The notes: generated from the sequence alone by a model not told the origin. Positions 9,304-19,626 are shown, numbered from the stretch's first letter. The stretch is 64,000 nucleotides of DNA from Pectobacterium zantedeschiae (GCF_004137795.1 NZ_NWTM01000001.1:1229229-1293228); one strand, 5' to 3'. Numbers and translations: made by a program.

Positions 9304-11223
9304 TTATGTGTTACGCGTCAGGAAATTAATTGCCTGCCGAATATCGCGAGTGCGCGGCGTTGGCGGCAAGCTGTTAAGGAACACGGCACCGTACGGCCGC
9401 ATCACTAATCGATTATCGCAAATCACAATCACACCGCGATCCTCAACATCACGGATGAGACGACCCACGCCTTGTTTCAGAGTAATCACCGCATCGGGAA
9501 CCTGCACATCGTCGAACGGTTCACCGCCGCGCAGACGGCAATCCTCTATGCGTGCTTTCAGCAGCGGATCGTCCGGTGAGGTAAACGGCAATTTATCGAT
9601 AATGACGCAGGAGAGCGTATCTCCGCGCACATCCACGCCTTCCCAGAAGCTGCTGGTCGCTACCAATAAAGCATTCCCCGCCGACACAAACTGCGACAGC
9701 AGTTGTGCTTTGCCGGTTTCCCCCTGCAACAGTACCGGTAGCGTCAGCGTAGCGCGGAACTCTGCGGCTAAGTCGCGCATCATCTGATGCGAGGTACACA
9801 ACATAAAACAACGTCCCTGATTCGCTTCAATCAACGGCCGCAACATCGCTGCTAACCTTTTCGCCGCACCGGGGCGATTCGTTTCAGGCAGGTTACGAGG
9901 GACGCAGAGCAACGCCTGATTCGCATAATCAAACGGGCTGGGTAACAGGAGCGTCTTGGCGTTATCCAACCCCAGCCTATCAGTGAAGTGGAAGAGTTGA
10001 TCGTTAACAGACAGCGTCGCAGAGGTAAACACCCAGGCTGCGGGCTTCTCCTTGAGCAGTTCGCGAAAGCGATCGGCGACCGACAATGGCGTCAGCGCCA
10101 ACACAAAATGACGCGAATTGCATTCATACCAGTAGCTGTAACCCGGCAACTGGACGTCTTTCAGTCGTTTCAGTCGGTTGCGGTAAAGCGTGGCGCGTTC
10201 AAAGGCCACATCCAGCAGCGCAGAACGGCCGAGCGACAGTTTCGCGACGTCGTAACACAGCTCCAGTGCGTCATCCAACAACAACAGCGCACGCTGAAGC
10301 GATGGTTGTTCAAGCACATCCCGTAGATTGCCGCGAAACCCCGGATCGCCCAGCGCCAACCGGAAATCCTGCGTACTCTGCGTCAGGCGATCGGCGCTTT
10401 TCTGTAGTTGAGAAGCATCACGCACCTCAGTGCGGTAGGCAATGATGATGTCTTTTGCCAGATCCAGCAATTGGCGGCTGGAAAGCTGTTGGCCAAAATA
10501 TTGGCTGGCAATATCGGGTATCTGATGGGCTTCATCGAAAATCACGACATCACTTTCCGGGATCAGCTCCGCGAATCCCGTTTCCTTCACCACCATGTCC
10601 GCCAGATAAAGATGATGGTTAACCACCACAATATCGGCATCCATCGCTTTGCGCCGCGCCTTCACCACGAAACATTCTTTATAATGCGGACAGTCGCTGC
10701 CCAGACAGTTATCGTTGGTGCTGGTCACTAATGGCCAGATCGCGCTATCTTCCGCCACGCCTGAGCAGGTTGTGACATCACCTTCCGTTGTTTCTGACGA
10801 CCAGCCGCGCAGCCTGACCAGTTCGCTCAGCGTTTCACCGGGCAAATCACCGCCCCCAAGCGATTGCTGTTCAAGCCGTTCCAGACAGAGATAATTCGAG
10901 CGGCCTTTCAACAGCGCTAATTTGCCTTTGTACTTCAGCGCCTGCGCAATGGTCGGCAAATCACGACTATAGAGCTGATCCTGTAGCGCTTTCGATCCGG
11001 TCGAAATGATGACTTTTTTATCTGAACGCAAGGCTGGCGCAAGGTAAGCATAGGTTTTACCCGTTCCGGTTCCTGCTTCCACCACCAGCGCCGTTTTGTC
11101 GTCAATGGCCTGCATGACTGCCTGCGCCATCTGCCGCTGTGGTTCACGAGGCTTGAAGCCCGTGATCGCTTTTGCCAGCGCGCCATCATTAGCAAAATCA
11201 TCGATTACCGGATCTTTCGTCAC
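9304..11223 (-). CDS. yoaA: DinG/XPD-type ATP-dependent helicase YoaA
   Basis: 639 residues starting from GTG at 11223 behind AGAG. A superfamily 2 helicase of the iron-sulfur XPD/DinG group; E. coli YoaA works with the HolC (chi) subunit in replication repair. Walker A EAGTGTGKT is near residue 49 and the DEAH box near 230. Cysteines near 110 and 165-185 (including the NDNCLGSDCPHYKEC cluster) fit a 4Fe-4S site. The C-terminal motifs SFWEGVDVRGD and QGVGRLIRD (motif VI) are present. It is divergent from the RidA-family gene. Confidence 0.94.
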   Translation of the reverse strand: MTKDPVIDDFANDGALAKAITGFKPREPQRQMAQAVMQAIDDKTALVVEAGTGTGKTYAYLAPALRSDKKVIISTGSKALQDQLYSRDLPTIAQALKYKGKLALLKGRSNYLCLERLEQQSLGGGDLPGETLSELVRLRGWSSETTEGDVTTCSGVAEDSAIWPLVTSTNDNCLGSDCPHYKECFVVKARRKAMDADIVVVNHHLYLADMVVKETGFAELIPESDVVIFDEAHQIPDIASQYFGQQLSSRQLLDLAKDIIIAYRTEVRDASQLQKSADRLTQSTQDFRLALGDPGFRGNLRDVLEQPSLQRALLLLDDALELCYDVAKLSLGRSALLDVAFERATLYRNRLKRLKDVQLPGYSYWYECNSRHFVLALTPLSVADRFRELLKEKPAAWVFTSATLSVNDQLFHFTDRLGLDNAKTLLLPSPFDYANQALLCVPRNLPETNRPGAAKRLAAMLRPLIEANQGRCFMLCTSHQMMRDLAAEFRATLTLPVLLQGETGKAQLLSQFVSAGNALLVATSSFWEGVDVRGDTLSCVIIDKLPFTSPDDPLLKARIEDCRLRGGEPFDDVQVPDAVITLKQGVGRLIRDVEDRGVIVICDNRLVMRPYGAVFLNSLPPTPRTRDIRQAINFLTRNT

Positions 11224-11417
11224 GCCCGCTCTCTTTTCAAAGGAATACCCTATCTAGTAAGGCCTATAAGCCCCTAACCGTTTCAGGTCACGGCAAAAAT
11301 ACCGCGCTGATTATGCCAAGAGTCACTCGCCGCTACCACCCTAAATCAGGAACGCGTGCCGACATCGACTGTGTTAGGCTTGGCGATTCGCTTTTATTAC
11401 GTAGGAGAAACTTCATC

Positions 11418-11762
11418 ATGGCGATCATACGAATTAATCCTGAAGCACGCTGGTCAGACGCGGTCATCCACAACAACACACTCTATTACACCAGCGTGCC
11501 AGAAAATTTGGACGACGGGGCGCAGGCACAAACGGAAAACGCGCTGGGCGCGATAGATGCGATCCTGAAACAGGCGGGAACGGATAAGAGCAAGCTGCTG
11601 GACGTTACGATTTTTCTCGCCGATGCCGGTGATTTTGCCGCGATGAACGCCGCGTGGGATGCCTGGGTCGTGGCGGGCAGCGCGCCAGTACGCTGCACCG
11701 TGCAGGCGAAGTTGATGCATCCGAAATTTAAAGTCGAAATAAAAGCAATCGCGGCGGTATAA
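11418..11762 (+). CDS. yoaB: RidA family protein YoaB
   Basis: 114 residues from the ATG at 11418 with SD TAGGAG; a longer in-frame extension to 11313 has no family resemblance. RidA (YjgF/YER057c/UK114) proteins deaminate reactive enamines and imines. The C-terminal APVRCTVQAKLMHPKFKVEIKAIAAV region carries the conserved Arg-Cys of the active site. It lies next to yoaA, as in E. coli. Confidence 0.94.
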   Translation: MAIIRINPEARWSDAVIHNNTLYYTSVPENLDDGAQAQTENALGAIDAILKQAGTDKSKLLDVTIFLADAGDFAAMNAAWDAWVVAGSAPVRCTVQAKLMHPKFKVEIKAIAAV

Positions 11763-11795
11763 GCCATAAGGCTGAATAATGTGGTAAGTGAGGGA

Positions 11796-12022
11796 CAAAT
11801 TCGTCGGGAACGAATTTGATCAGCGAACGGCTGTCCTCCGGTGAGAGACAGGATGCCTCTCATTTCATCCCGATGAGCTTACTCCGGTAAGTGATTCGGG
11901 TGACAAATCTGCCGGAAGCAGATTTGAACGCTGCTTGCAGCGGCCCTTCAGAGCGAGGCCCACAACGGGCCGAGTATTTAAGCGCAGCCAACACACACGC
12001 AACGTGAAGGATGACAGGTATA
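11796..12022. repeat. composite intergenic repeat with two paired hairpins (copy R1)
   Basis: Contains the family core (CCCGATGAGCTTACT.. and AAGTGATTCGGG) plus the end module ACGTGAAGGATGACAGGTATA. Two related perfect hairpins are inserted: CAAATTCGT/ACGAATTTG (11796-11818) and CAAATCTGC/GCAGATTTG (11904-11926). The module AACGCTGCTTGC..CGGCCCTTCAG (11928-11950) recurs in copy R3. The element lies between convergent yoaB and yoaH. Confidence 0.75.
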
Positions 12023-12035
12023 GGGGGAAGTGCGC

Positions 12036-12278
12036 TTACTGTTCTTCCTCTTCTTCACCATCGTCAAAATGCTGTTCATCATCGCTCTCATTAACCGTGT
12101 CATCATCGTCTTCGTCAAACATCATCGCGACGTTATCACCGTTATGATTTTCACGGATTTCAGCCGCGACGAGCGCGATCGCCTGGCCGCTGCTCATGCC
12201 CTCAGACATCAGTTCCTGAATACGCTCTACGGCATCTTGCTGCTGCTTATGCGTCAGCGCGGGCATACCTGCAATCAT
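12036..12278 (-). CDS. yoaH: YoaH family protein (UPF0181) with an acidic tail
   Basis: 80 residues from the ATG at 12278 with SD AGGA; the longer frame to 12332 is not family-like. Residues 1-50 match YoaH ([32 protein letters not shown]). From about residue 52, low-complexity acid follows: DEDDDDT, then DDGEEEEEQ at the end. E. coli YoaH is about 59 residues, so roughly 20 residues of acidic tail are extra here. Function unknown. It is divergent from pabB. Confidence 0.85.
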   Translation of the reverse strand: MIAGMPALTHKQQQDAVERIQELMSEGMSSGQAIALVAAEIRENHNGDNVAMMFDEDDDDTVNESDDEQHFDDGEEEEEQ

Positions 12279-12453
12279 GATTATTTCCTGGTTGATAAAT
12301 TCGCACGTATCATCGCATGCCCGCTTTGGCATACACCAGCATTTCTGCTTTGTGGTACGCTGTGGTCAGTAAAATAGACACCATAATAGTAAACACAACA
12401 CGAAAAACATGACTGCCGCCAATACGACTCACGTCACTCATACAAGAGATTCC

Positions 12454-13863
12454 ATGAGCGATTCGACCACTGGGACGGGCCCTGCCGTTCTCTATCACAC
12501 GCTGCCTTACTACCCGAACGTGTTGCTCGATCGCTTTGCGCCTTTTTCCCAACAGCCATGGACTATGCTGCTGCATTCTGGGTTTGCCAATCATCCTCAC
12601 AATCGTTTCGATGTCATGGTCGCCGATCCACGAGTCACGCTGTGTACGCGTGAAGGTAAGATAGAAATCACACGTGACGGCGTAACGAATTTCACAGACG
12701 GTGATCCGTTCGATCTTCTTCAACAGCAGTTGGATGCATTGGCGCTGCCCACCGAAACCCATCCTGATTTTCCTTTTCAGGGAGGAGCACTTGGTCTGTT
12801 CGGCTACGATTTAGGGCGTCAGATTGAAACGCTACCTACACAGGCCGAGCAGGATATCAACCTGCCGGATATGGCGATTGGTTTATACGACTGGGCGCTG
12901 GTCGCCGACCATCATAGGCAGACGTTAACGCTGATCGTACATCATTCCCTTCAAGCGCGGCTCGACTGGTTAGCCACCCTGCCTGTTAACACGACGAAAG
13001 CCGATTTCAGCCTCACCAGCGACTGGCAGCCGAATATGTCACGTGACGCATACGGCGAGAAATTCCGCAAAATACAGGACTACCTTCTGGCAGGCGATTG
13101 CTATCAGGTCAATCTGGCGCAGCGTTTCTCTGCAACTTACGCTGGTGATGAATGGCAAGCATTTTTACGGTTGTCCGCAGGAAATAAAGCCCCCTTTTCA
13201 GCCTTCCTGCGCCTGCCGGAAAATACGGTAATCAGCGTATCGCCGGAACGCTTTCTCTGGCTGGAAAACAATCACATTCAAACACGGCCAATTAAGGGCA
13301 CATTACCGCGCCTCGCAGACCCAGATGACGATAAACAGCAGGCGGTGCGGCTCGCTAACTCCGAGAAAGATCGCTCTGAGAATCTGATGATTGTCGATCT
13401 TCTACGCAACGATATTGGCCGAGTGGCCGTTCCGGGCAGCGTTCGCGTACCGGAATTATTCATCGTCGAGCCTTTTCCTGCGGTACACCACCTGGTCAGC
13501 ACGATTGAAGCACAATTACCAGAAAATTGCCCTGCCACTACGCTGCTACGCGCCTGTTTTCCCGGTGGATCGATTACCGGCGCGCCAAAAATCCGCGCTA
13601 TGCAGATTATTGAAGAACTAGAGCCTCAGCGTCGCAATGCTTACTGTGGCAGCGTCGGTTACATTAGCCTCTGTGGAACCATGGACACCAACATCACAAT
13701 CAGGACGTTATTAACCGAACGCGGCAGAATCTATTGTTGGGCAGGCGGTGGCATCGTCGCCGATAGTCAGGAACAGGCTGAATATCAGGAAACGTTTGAT
13801 AAAGTAGGCCGCATTCTTCCCCTACTGGACGGCTCCCAGACAATTCAGGGACTAAGCAAATGA
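12454..13863 (+). CDS. pabB: aminodeoxychorismate synthase component I (PabB)
   Basis: 469 residues from the ATG at 12454; an upstream in-frame ATG (12409) adds no family sequence. With PabA glutaminase it makes 4-amino-4-deoxychorismate for folate. The chorismate-binding domain (about 190-455) shows PIKGTLPR with the catalytic Lys, [19 protein letters not shown] and [10 protein letters not shown]. The N-terminal half holds the [14 protein letters not shown] motif. The stop overlaps the nudL start by four bases (ATGA), so the two are translationally coupled. Confidence 0.96.
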   Translation: MSDSTTGTGPAVLYHTLPYYPNVLLDRFAPFSQQPWTMLLHSGFANHPHNRFDVMVADPRVTLCTREGKIEITRDGVTNFTDGDPFDLLQQQLDALALPTETHPDFPFQGGALGLFGYDLGRQIETLPTQAEQDINLPDMAIGLYDWALVADHHRQTLTLIVHHSLQARLDWLATLPVNTTKADFSLTSDWQPNMSRDAYGEKFRKIQDYLLAGDCYQVNLAQRFSATYAGDEWQAFLRLSAGNKAPFSAFLRLPENTVISVSPERFLWLENNHIQTRPIKGTLPRLADPDDDKQQAVRLANSEKDRSENLMIVDLLRNDIGRVAVPGSVRVPELFIVEPFPAVHHLVSTIEAQLPENCPATTLLRACFPGGSITGAPKIRAMQIIEELEPQRRNAYCGSVGYISLCGTMDTNITIRTLLTERGRIYCWAGGGIVADSQEQAEYQETFDKVGRILPLLDGSQTIQGLSK

Positions 13864-14453
13864 GTGAGATCGTCTTGCCATCAACGGCTTTTGCACTGAA
13901 TGACTTTATTACGCGCTTTCAGCTACAGCTTCCGCCATCACTACGGCCGGTGCATCAGCAGCGTCAGGCAGCGGTTCTGGTACCAATTATTTGTCACCCT
14001 ACGCCCACATTATTATTGACCCGACGTTCTGCCGATCTCCGTAAACATGCAGGACAAGTCGCGTTCCCTGGCGGGGCAGCAGACAAAACGGATCGTTCAA
14101 TCATCGAAACGGCGCTGCGTGAAGCACAGGAGGAAGTGGCTATCCCACCGGAGAATGTTCAGGTGTTAGGCGTTCTACCGCCGTTGGACAGCGTTAGCGG
14201 CTTTCAGGTCACGCCCGTCGTCGGGCTGATTGCTGCACAGACTCGATTTCACCCTAATGAAGATGAAGTCGCCGAATTGTTTGAAATGCCGCTAAACGAG
14301 GCTTTTGCGTTGACCCGCTATTACCCGCTGGACATTGAGCGTAAACAGCAACGCCACCGGGTCTATCTCTCCTGGTATCAGCAGCAGTTTGTCTGGGGAT
14401 TGACCGCAGCAATCATCCACCAGCTCGCTTTACAGACTTCCGACAAACCCTAA
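13860..14453 (+). CDS. nudL: Nudix CoA pyrophosphatase NudL
   Basis: 197 residues. It cleaves CoA or acyl-CoA to 3',5'-ADP and 4'-phosphopantetheine. The CoA-specific signature [21 protein letters not shown] (about 58-78) runs into the Nudix box with REAQEEV (about 94-100). The usual Gly near the end of the box is replaced (VAI), which I recall as normal for this subfamily. It overlaps the pabB stop by four bases. Confidence 0.95.
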   Translation: MSEIVLPSTAFALNDFITRFQLQLPPSLRPVHQQRQAAVLVPIICHPTPTLLLTRRSADLRKHAGQVAFPGGAADKTDRSIIETALREAQEEVAIPPENVQVLGVLPPLDSVSGFQVTPVVGLIAAQTRFHPNEDEVAELFEMPLNEAFALTRYYPLDIERKQQRHRVYLSWYQQQFVWGLTAAIIHQLALQTSDKP

Positions 14454-14942
14454 GTACAATGCGCACTCTGCGGCTTTCGGTTCGGCACTTCTTTTACCCC
14501 GCCAATTATCCTCACTTTCAAAGCGGTCTTGTCGAGCAAAAATCACTCATGTAGATAATTTACAATGATTTAGGTCGTATTTGAGATAAGTTAAATTGTG
14601 CATTGGCATAAGTTTATTTCATGCGAAAAAGAAAGCCTAACAACATATTCCACACTACAATAGCGCGATTTGACGAGTTTTATTCTAATCTTTGGGTATA
14701 TATCCACTACAATTCAGGTCATGTATCGCCAAAACCGGAATCGCCAGATAGTTTGCAACATACACTCTAAATAATTCGAGTTTCAGGACAACATGTTAGC
14801 GTTTTGAACAACGTAAAGCGTTTGCCCTTTAGGACGAGACTCATATTGAAATGCAACGAGTATCACTATCTGATGATGAAGGCGCTGGAAGCTGATAGCC
14901 AGAAAGTAGCGGGTACGATCCTGAGTCTTTAAGGAGTTTCGC
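14454..14942. other. nudL-sdaA intergenic region with a partial repeat and a short leader frame
   Basis: 489 bases. The first 300 hold no gene I can support. A truncated copy of the modular repeat lies at 14764-14820. A 28-codon TTG-started frame (14846-14932) ends 10 bases before sdaA and may be chance. The sdaA promoter must lie here; an exact site is not assigned. Confidence 0.5.
14764..14820. repeat. partial modular intergenic repeat (copy R2)
   Basis: Begins with the family end TCTAAATAATTCGAGTTTCA and continues into GTTTTGAACAACG, a module also present (inverted) in copy R3. The distal half is missing. Confidence 0.6.
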
Positions 14943-16307
14943 GTGATAAGCGTTTTCGACATGTTTAAGATCGGTATTGGCCCCTCTAGCTCTCATACGG
15001 TTGGACCGATGAAAGCCGGTAAGCAATTTGTCGATGAATTAATCAACCAGAATTTACTGGCTGCAACCACGCGTATTGCTGTCGATGTGTATGGCTCGCT
15101 GTCGCTAACAGGTAAAGGCCACCATACGGATATCGCCATCATCATGGGTCTTGCAGGCAACATGCCGGATACCGTTGATATCGATTCGATTCCCGGCTTT
15201 ATCCGCGATGTTGAGCAACGCGAACGCCTGCTGTTGGCTAATGGACAGCACGAGGTCGATTTCCCACGCGAAGGCGGTATGGTTTTCCGCAGTGAAAATC
15301 TGCCGTTGCACGAAAACGGCATGACCATCACCGCCTTTGCCAGTAATAAAGAGATTTATAGCAAAACCTACTACTCCATCGGCGGTGGCTTCATCGTTGA
15401 TGCAGAGAATTTTGGCAAAGATGCCGCTACCGACGTCTCTGTTCCTTATACGTTCAATTCCGCTAAAGAAATGCTGGATCACTGTAAACAGAGTGGCCTG
15501 TCGCTTTCTGGAATGGTGATGCGTAACGAACTGGCGTTGCACAGCCGTCAGGAGATTGATGCCTACTTTGCCGACATTTGGCAGACGATGCGTGCCTGTA
15601 TCGATCGCGGCATGAATACCGAAGGCGTTTTACCCGGCCCGCTGCGCGTACCACGTCGCGCTTCCGCGCTGCGTCGTATGCTGGTGTCTTCCGATAAGCA
15701 CTCCAATGACCCGATGAACGTGGTGGACTGGGTGAATATGTTCGCGCTAGCGGTAAATGAAGAAAATGCCGCAGGGGGCCGCGTGGTTACCGCACCAACA
15801 AACGGCGCGTGCGGTATCGTCCCAGCCGTCCTCGCCTATTACGACCACTTCATCGAGCCCGTTAGCCCGACTATTTATGTTCGTTATTTCCTTGCTGCGG
15901 GCGCAGTCGGCATTCTGTACAAAATGAACGCCTCGATCTCCGGTGCTGAAGTGGGCTGTCAGGGTGAAGTGGGCGTAGCCTGTTCCATGGCTGCTGCGGG
16001 ACTGGCAGAACTGATGGGCGCAAGCCCGGAGCAGGTTTGCGTCGCTGCCGAGATCGGTATGGAACACAATCTGGGTTTAACCTGCGACCCGGTTGCCGGT
16101 CAGGTACAGGTTCCATGCATCGAGCGCAACGCGATTGCTTCTGTTAAGGCGATTAACGCCGCTCGCATGGCCACGCGCCGCACCAGTGAAGCCCGTGTAT
16201 CACTGGATAAGGTGATTGAGACCATGTACGAGACGGGGAAAGACATGAACGCCAAATACCGCGAAACCTCACGAGGCGGACTGGCGATTAAAGTTCAGTG
16301 TGATTAA
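14943..16307 (+). CDS. sdaA: L-serine ammonia-lyase SdaA
   Basis: 454 residues, identical in length to E. coli SdaA. The start is GTG at 14943 with SD AAGGAG. An iron-sulfur (4Fe-4S) enzyme that deaminates L-serine to pyruvate. The N-terminal beta domain carries GPSSSHTVGP (about 13-22). The C-terminal alpha domain has the cluster cysteines in GCQGEVGVAC and CDPVAGQVQVPC (about 338-390). Cytoplasmic; followed by a bidirectional terminator shared with yoaE. Confidence 0.97.
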   Translation: MISVFDMFKIGIGPSSSHTVGPMKAGKQFVDELINQNLLAATTRIAVDVYGSLSLTGKGHHTDIAIIMGLAGNMPDTVDIDSIPGFIRDVEQRERLLLANGQHEVDFPREGGMVFRSENLPLHENGMTITAFASNKEIYSKTYYSIGGGFIVDAENFGKDAATDVSVPYTFNSAKEMLDHCKQSGLSLSGMVMRNELALHSRQEIDAYFADIWQTMRACIDRGMNTEGVLPGPLRVPRRASALRRMLVSSDKHSNDPMNVVDWVNMFALAVNEENAAGGRVVTAPTNGACGIVPAVLAYYDHFIEPVSPTIYVRYFLAAGAVGILYKMNASISGAEVGCQGEVGVACSMAAAGLAELMGASPEQVCVAAEIGMEHNLGLTCDPVAGQVQVPCIERNAIASVKAINAARMATRRTSEARVSLDKVIETMYETGKDMNAKYRETSRGGLAIKVQCD

Positions 16308-16354
16308 AAGTACAGGGTGATTAATCCGTTTTCACCCGACTTCAGTTCCATCAT

Positions 16355-16387
16355 AAAAAAGCCCCGCCAAATTGGCGGGGCTTTTTT
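16355..16387. terminator. bidirectional terminator between sdaA and yoaE
   Basis: AAAAAAGCCCCGCC, a four-base loop, then GGCGGGGCTTTTTT: a perfect stem flanked by A and T runs, so it can serve both convergent genes. Confidence 0.92.
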
Positions 16388-16410
16388 GCAATCGGCTAAC
16401 GAAACGCTAA

Positions 16411-17967
16411 TTACGCGTCTTCATCCTCTTCCCGATCGATGATACGTTCTACACGCACCAGTTCAATACGGTATTCGGAAACCTCAATGATATGGAAGCG
16501 CAGGTTGTACAACTCGATAATGGCACCGACTTTCGGGAACTCATCGCTATGCGCTAACAGCATCCCAGCCAGTGAAGCATAATCTTCCTTTGGATCAACC
16601 AGATCGCTGCTATCTACTACCTGTTGCAGAGCATGCAGATCCGTTCCACCTTTCACCAGCCAGCCTTCGCCGTCGGGGATGATATCCAACGTTTCGTCTT
16701 CATCCGGGAACTCACCTGCAATCGCTTCCAACACGTCCAGCGGCGTAACCAACCCTTGCACCACACCAAATTCGTTGGCGATGATAACCAGACTACCTTT
16801 TGCACGACGCAGAACGGGCAGCAGGTTTATCACATCCAGCGTTTCCGGCACCACGATTGGCGGGTTAGCTGCGGCAAAGCTTTCCACATCGGTCGGTGTT
16901 TCCAACGCCACCAGCAGATCCTTGGCGCGGACCACTCCGATAATCTCATCCAGAGAGCCACGACATATTGGGAACAGGCTATGAGGCGTATCCAGCAATT
17001 GCATACGGATCTGTTCGACAGAGCTGGCGCTATCCACCCAGGAGATTTCAGTACGCGGCGTCATCACGCTACGCAGCGAACGCGAGGCTAATGTCAGCAC
17101 ACCGCTGATCATATTGCGCTCTTCCTCAGCAAATTCCTCTGTCGTCAGTTTCTTCTGCGGTTCATCCGTATCCACATCGTCCGTGTTTTTCCGTGAGCCC
17201 ATCAGACGCAGAATGGCCTCTGCGGTGCGTTCACGCAAAGGACGGTGCGACTGATGCTTCATAAAGTTATGACGGGCAATTTGGTTAAACAGTTCGATCA
17301 GAATGGAGAAGCCAATCGCTGCATAGAGGTAGCCCTTCGGAATGTGGAAGCCGAAACCTTCCGCCATCAGGCTCAGACCAATCATCAGCAAGAAGCTGAG
17401 GCACAGTACTACCACCGTTGGGTGCTCGTTGACGAAGTTGGTCAGCGGCTTAGAGGCAATCAGCATGACGCCCATCGCAATAATCACCGCCGTCATCATG
17501 ACACCCAGGTGATCGACCATCCCCACCGCAGTAATCACGGCATCCAGAGAGAACACGGCATCCAGCACGACAATCTGCGCAACCACAGCCCAGAAGCTGG
17601 CATGAGCGCGATTGCCATTACCGTCGTGCGTTTTATTCTCTAGCCGTTCATGCAACTCCATCGTGGCTTTGAACAAGAGGAACATACCGCCAAATAGCAG
17701 AATCAGGTCTCGACCCGAGAAGCTAAAATCGCCAACGCTAAACAGTGGACGCGTCAGTGTGACCATCCAAGAAATCAAAGACAACAGGCCCAGACGCATG
17801 AATAACGCCAGGCTTAAACCGATAATGCGGGCTTTATCTCGCTGCTTGGGGGGTAATTTATCCGCCAAAATGGCGATAAACACCAAATTGTCGATACCCA
17901 GAACAATTTCAAGTACCACCAGCGTCAATAGGCCTGCCCAGATTGAAGGATCTAGCAAAAATTCCAT
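16411..17967 (-). CDS. yoaE: TerC/CBS domain inner membrane protein YoaE
   Basis: 518 residues. The N-terminal TerC domain (about 1-240, seven or so membrane segments) holds the acidic motifs [14 protein letters not shown] and [20 protein letters not shown] pair (about 300-425) and a CorC/HlyC-type C-terminal domain (about 430-515) follow. TerC relatives are linked to manganese export or metalation of secreted proteins; the role of YoaE itself is not settled. ATG with SD GGAG. It has a long 5' leader towards manX. Confidence 0.93.
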   Translation of the reverse strand: MEFLLDPSIWAGLLTLVVLEIVLGIDNLVFIAILADKLPPKQRDKARIIGLSLALFMRLGLLSLISWMVTLTRPLFSVGDFSFSGRDLILLFGGMFLLFKATMELHERLENKTHDGNGNRAHASFWAVVAQIVVLDAVFSLDAVITAVGMVDHLGVMMTAVIIAMGVMLIASKPLTNFVNEHPTVVVLCLSFLLMIGLSLMAEGFGFHIPKGYLYAAIGFSILIELFNQIARHNFMKHQSHRPLRERTAEAILRLMGSRKNTDDVDTDEPQKKLTTEEFAEEERNMISGVLTLASRSLRSVMTPRTEISWVDSASSVEQIRMQLLDTPHSLFPICRGSLDEIIGVVRAKDLLVALETPTDVESFAAANPPIVVPETLDVINLLPVLRRAKGSLVIIANEFGVVQGLVTPLDVLEAIAGEFPDEDETLDIIPDGEGWLVKGGTDLHALQQVVDSSDLVDPKEDYASLAGMLLAHSDEFPKVGAIIELYNLRFHIIEVSEYRIELVRVERIIDREEDEDA

Positions 17968-18534
17968 GTCAGACTCCAGAAAATGAACGAGCAGATGACA
18001 TCAATGCATGAACAGCATTGAATGGTAATAAAAAGAGTTGGTGTGAATCAGAGAGATTCTTAATGTGGTCTGAGTGACCAGCAGAGTACAGAAAACCGCC
18101 AGCATTAGCGGGGAAACAAAGAACGTTTTGTCGGTGACAGTCCATGGGAAGGGCTGATGCCCGGTGCTCCTAAGCAATTTAAGGGATGTTTACTCTAACA
18201 GGTTGTTACCATTTTTCACAAAGAATTTCTTAGACCTGCTTCGCATTGATAACGCGTTCAAATTTTCCTATTTCTCGCCCTTTTCGCCACCTGTTTAACT
18301 GGTCAGCATTAGAGCATCATCACACTATTTATTTTTTCGATAAGTAAAATAAATCTGTCAGTCACGATTTCTCGCCTGACAACCTGGAGGAACACAGTGA
18401 ATGTCATGAATCCACGGTAAAATTTTTTCTTGCAGCCATACTAATACCGCGACGGTTAACATTCAGTAGCTCAGCGTTAACCCTGTTTCCTGACACATTG
18501 ACTCTTTTTGATCGTGAACGTGAGGAGGTAGCAA
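17968..18534. other. yoaE-manX divergent regulatory region
   Basis: 567 bases shared by two divergent genes. The manX side carries CRP-like and Mlc/NagC-like sites (18309-18354). The yoaE side has about 200 bases of leader with a small GGGC/GCCC hairpin (near 18150) and a 34-codon frame on the minus strand (18001-18105) without a clear ribosome site. I recognise no known riboswitch in it. Confidence 0.5.
18309..18354 (+). promoter_or_regulatory. candidate CRP site and Mlc/NagC-type operator upstream of manX
   Basis: TTAGA-N6-TCACA (18309-18324) has one perfect CRP half-site. Immediately after, ATTTATTTT and AAAATAAAT form an inverted repeat with a ten-base spacer (18327-18354), the A/T-flanked shape of Mlc/NagC operators. 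In E. coli manXYZ is controlled by CRP and Mlc; assigning these exact bases is inference. Confidence 0.5.
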
Positions 18535-19503
18535 GTGAGTATTGCCATAATGTTATGCACTCACGGCGCCACTGCGGGACCGCTGTTGAAGACAGCAGAA
18601 ATGATCCTTGGCGAACAAAGTAATGTTGCCTGGATAGATTTCGTTCCTGGAGAAAACGCCGAAACACTGATAGAAAAATATCAGGAAAAACTCGCGCAGT
18701 TAGACACATCGCAAGGCGTGCTGTTTCTCGTTGATACCTGGGGCGGCAGCCCATTTAATGCCGCCAGCCGCCTCGTCACCGACAAAGAAAACCATGATGT
18801 TATTGCTGGCGTGAATATCCCCATGCTGGCAGAAACCTTTATGGCTCGGGATGATGACCCCTCCTTCTCCGCTCTGGTTTCTATCGCTCTGGAAGCTGGC
18901 AGAGATGGTGTAAAAGCACTGAAGCATCAGGAAAAACCCAAAGCAGTACCGCCTTCTCCTCCGCCGTCCCCAAAAGCCAACTCCGTCCCCATACCGGCTG
19001 GCCCCGGTGAACACATGAAAATTGGGTTGGCACGTATAGATGACCGGCTGATTCATGGCCAGGTTGCTACCCGTTGGACGAAAGAAACCAATGTTTCGCG
19101 CATTATTGTTGTCAGCGATGAAGTCGCTGCCGATCACGTGCGCAAAACGTTGTTGACTCAGGTTGCACCGCCGGGCGTTACCGCGCACGTGGTGGATGTG
19201 GCAAAAGCGGTTCGTGTTTATGACAACCCGAAATATGCCGCCGATCGCGTGATGTTACTGTTTACCAATCCAACGGACGTATTAACGCTGATCGAAAATG
19301 GCGTAAAAATTACGTCGGTCAATATTGGTGGTATGGCATTCAAACAGGGGAAAACTCAGGTGAATAATGCTGTCTCTATCGATGAGAAAGATATTGCGGC
19401 GTTTCGTGAATTAGATAAACGCGGTATTGAGTTGGAAGTTCGGAAAGTATCAACCGATTCCCGGATTAAAATGATGGATTTGATTAACAAAATGCCGCGT
19501 TAA
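18535..19503 (+). CDS. manX: mannose PTS EIIAB component ManX
   Basis: 322 residues from a GTG start with a strong SD (GAGGAGG). Residues 1-135 are the EIIA domain with phosphorylated His10 (MLCTHG). A Pro/Ala-rich hinge follows (about 137-160), then the EIIB domain with the phosphorylated His in RIDDRLIHGQVATRW (about 174). It receives phosphate from HPr and passes it to mannose, glucose or amino sugars during uptake through ManYZ. First gene of manXYZ; the 177-base gap before manY is unusually long and repeat-bearing. Confidence 0.97.
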   Translation: MSIAIMLCTHGATAGPLLKTAEMILGEQSNVAWIDFVPGENAETLIEKYQEKLAQLDTSQGVLFLVDTWGGSPFNAASRLVTDKENHDVIAGVNIPMLAETFMARDDDPSFSALVSIALEAGRDGVKALKHQEKPKAVPPSPPPSPKANSVPIPAGPGEHMKIGLARIDDRLIHGQVATRWTKETNVSRIIVVSDEVAADHVRKTLLTQVAPPGVTAHVVDVAKAVRVYDNPKYAADRVMLLFTNPTDVLTLIENGVKITSVNIGGMAFKQGKTQVNNAVSIDEKDIAAFRELDKRGIELEVRKVSTDSRIKMMDLINKMPR

Positions 19504-19586
19504 TACCTGTCGCGATGCGAAGATTATTAACGCTAACATCACCATCAATAATAGTTTTATAGACCTGACGATTTTCAAAATATGCA

Positions 19587-19626
19587 TTTATGTCGATATT
19601 GAAAAACTTTATGTCGATATAGAAAA
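19587..19626 (+). repeat. tandem direct repeats in the manX-manY gap
   Basis: TTTATGTCGATATTGAAAA (19587-19605) is repeated with one mismatch at 19608-19626, a 21-base period. An upstream GATTTTCAAAATAT (from about 19570) can pair with the first copy, so a hairpin in the mRNA is possible. Confidence 0.7.

Noticed and set aside
12310-12762. 150-codon minus-strand frame
   Set aside because: Overlaps the 5' end of pabB and the yoaH-pabB regulatory gap; no family resemblance.
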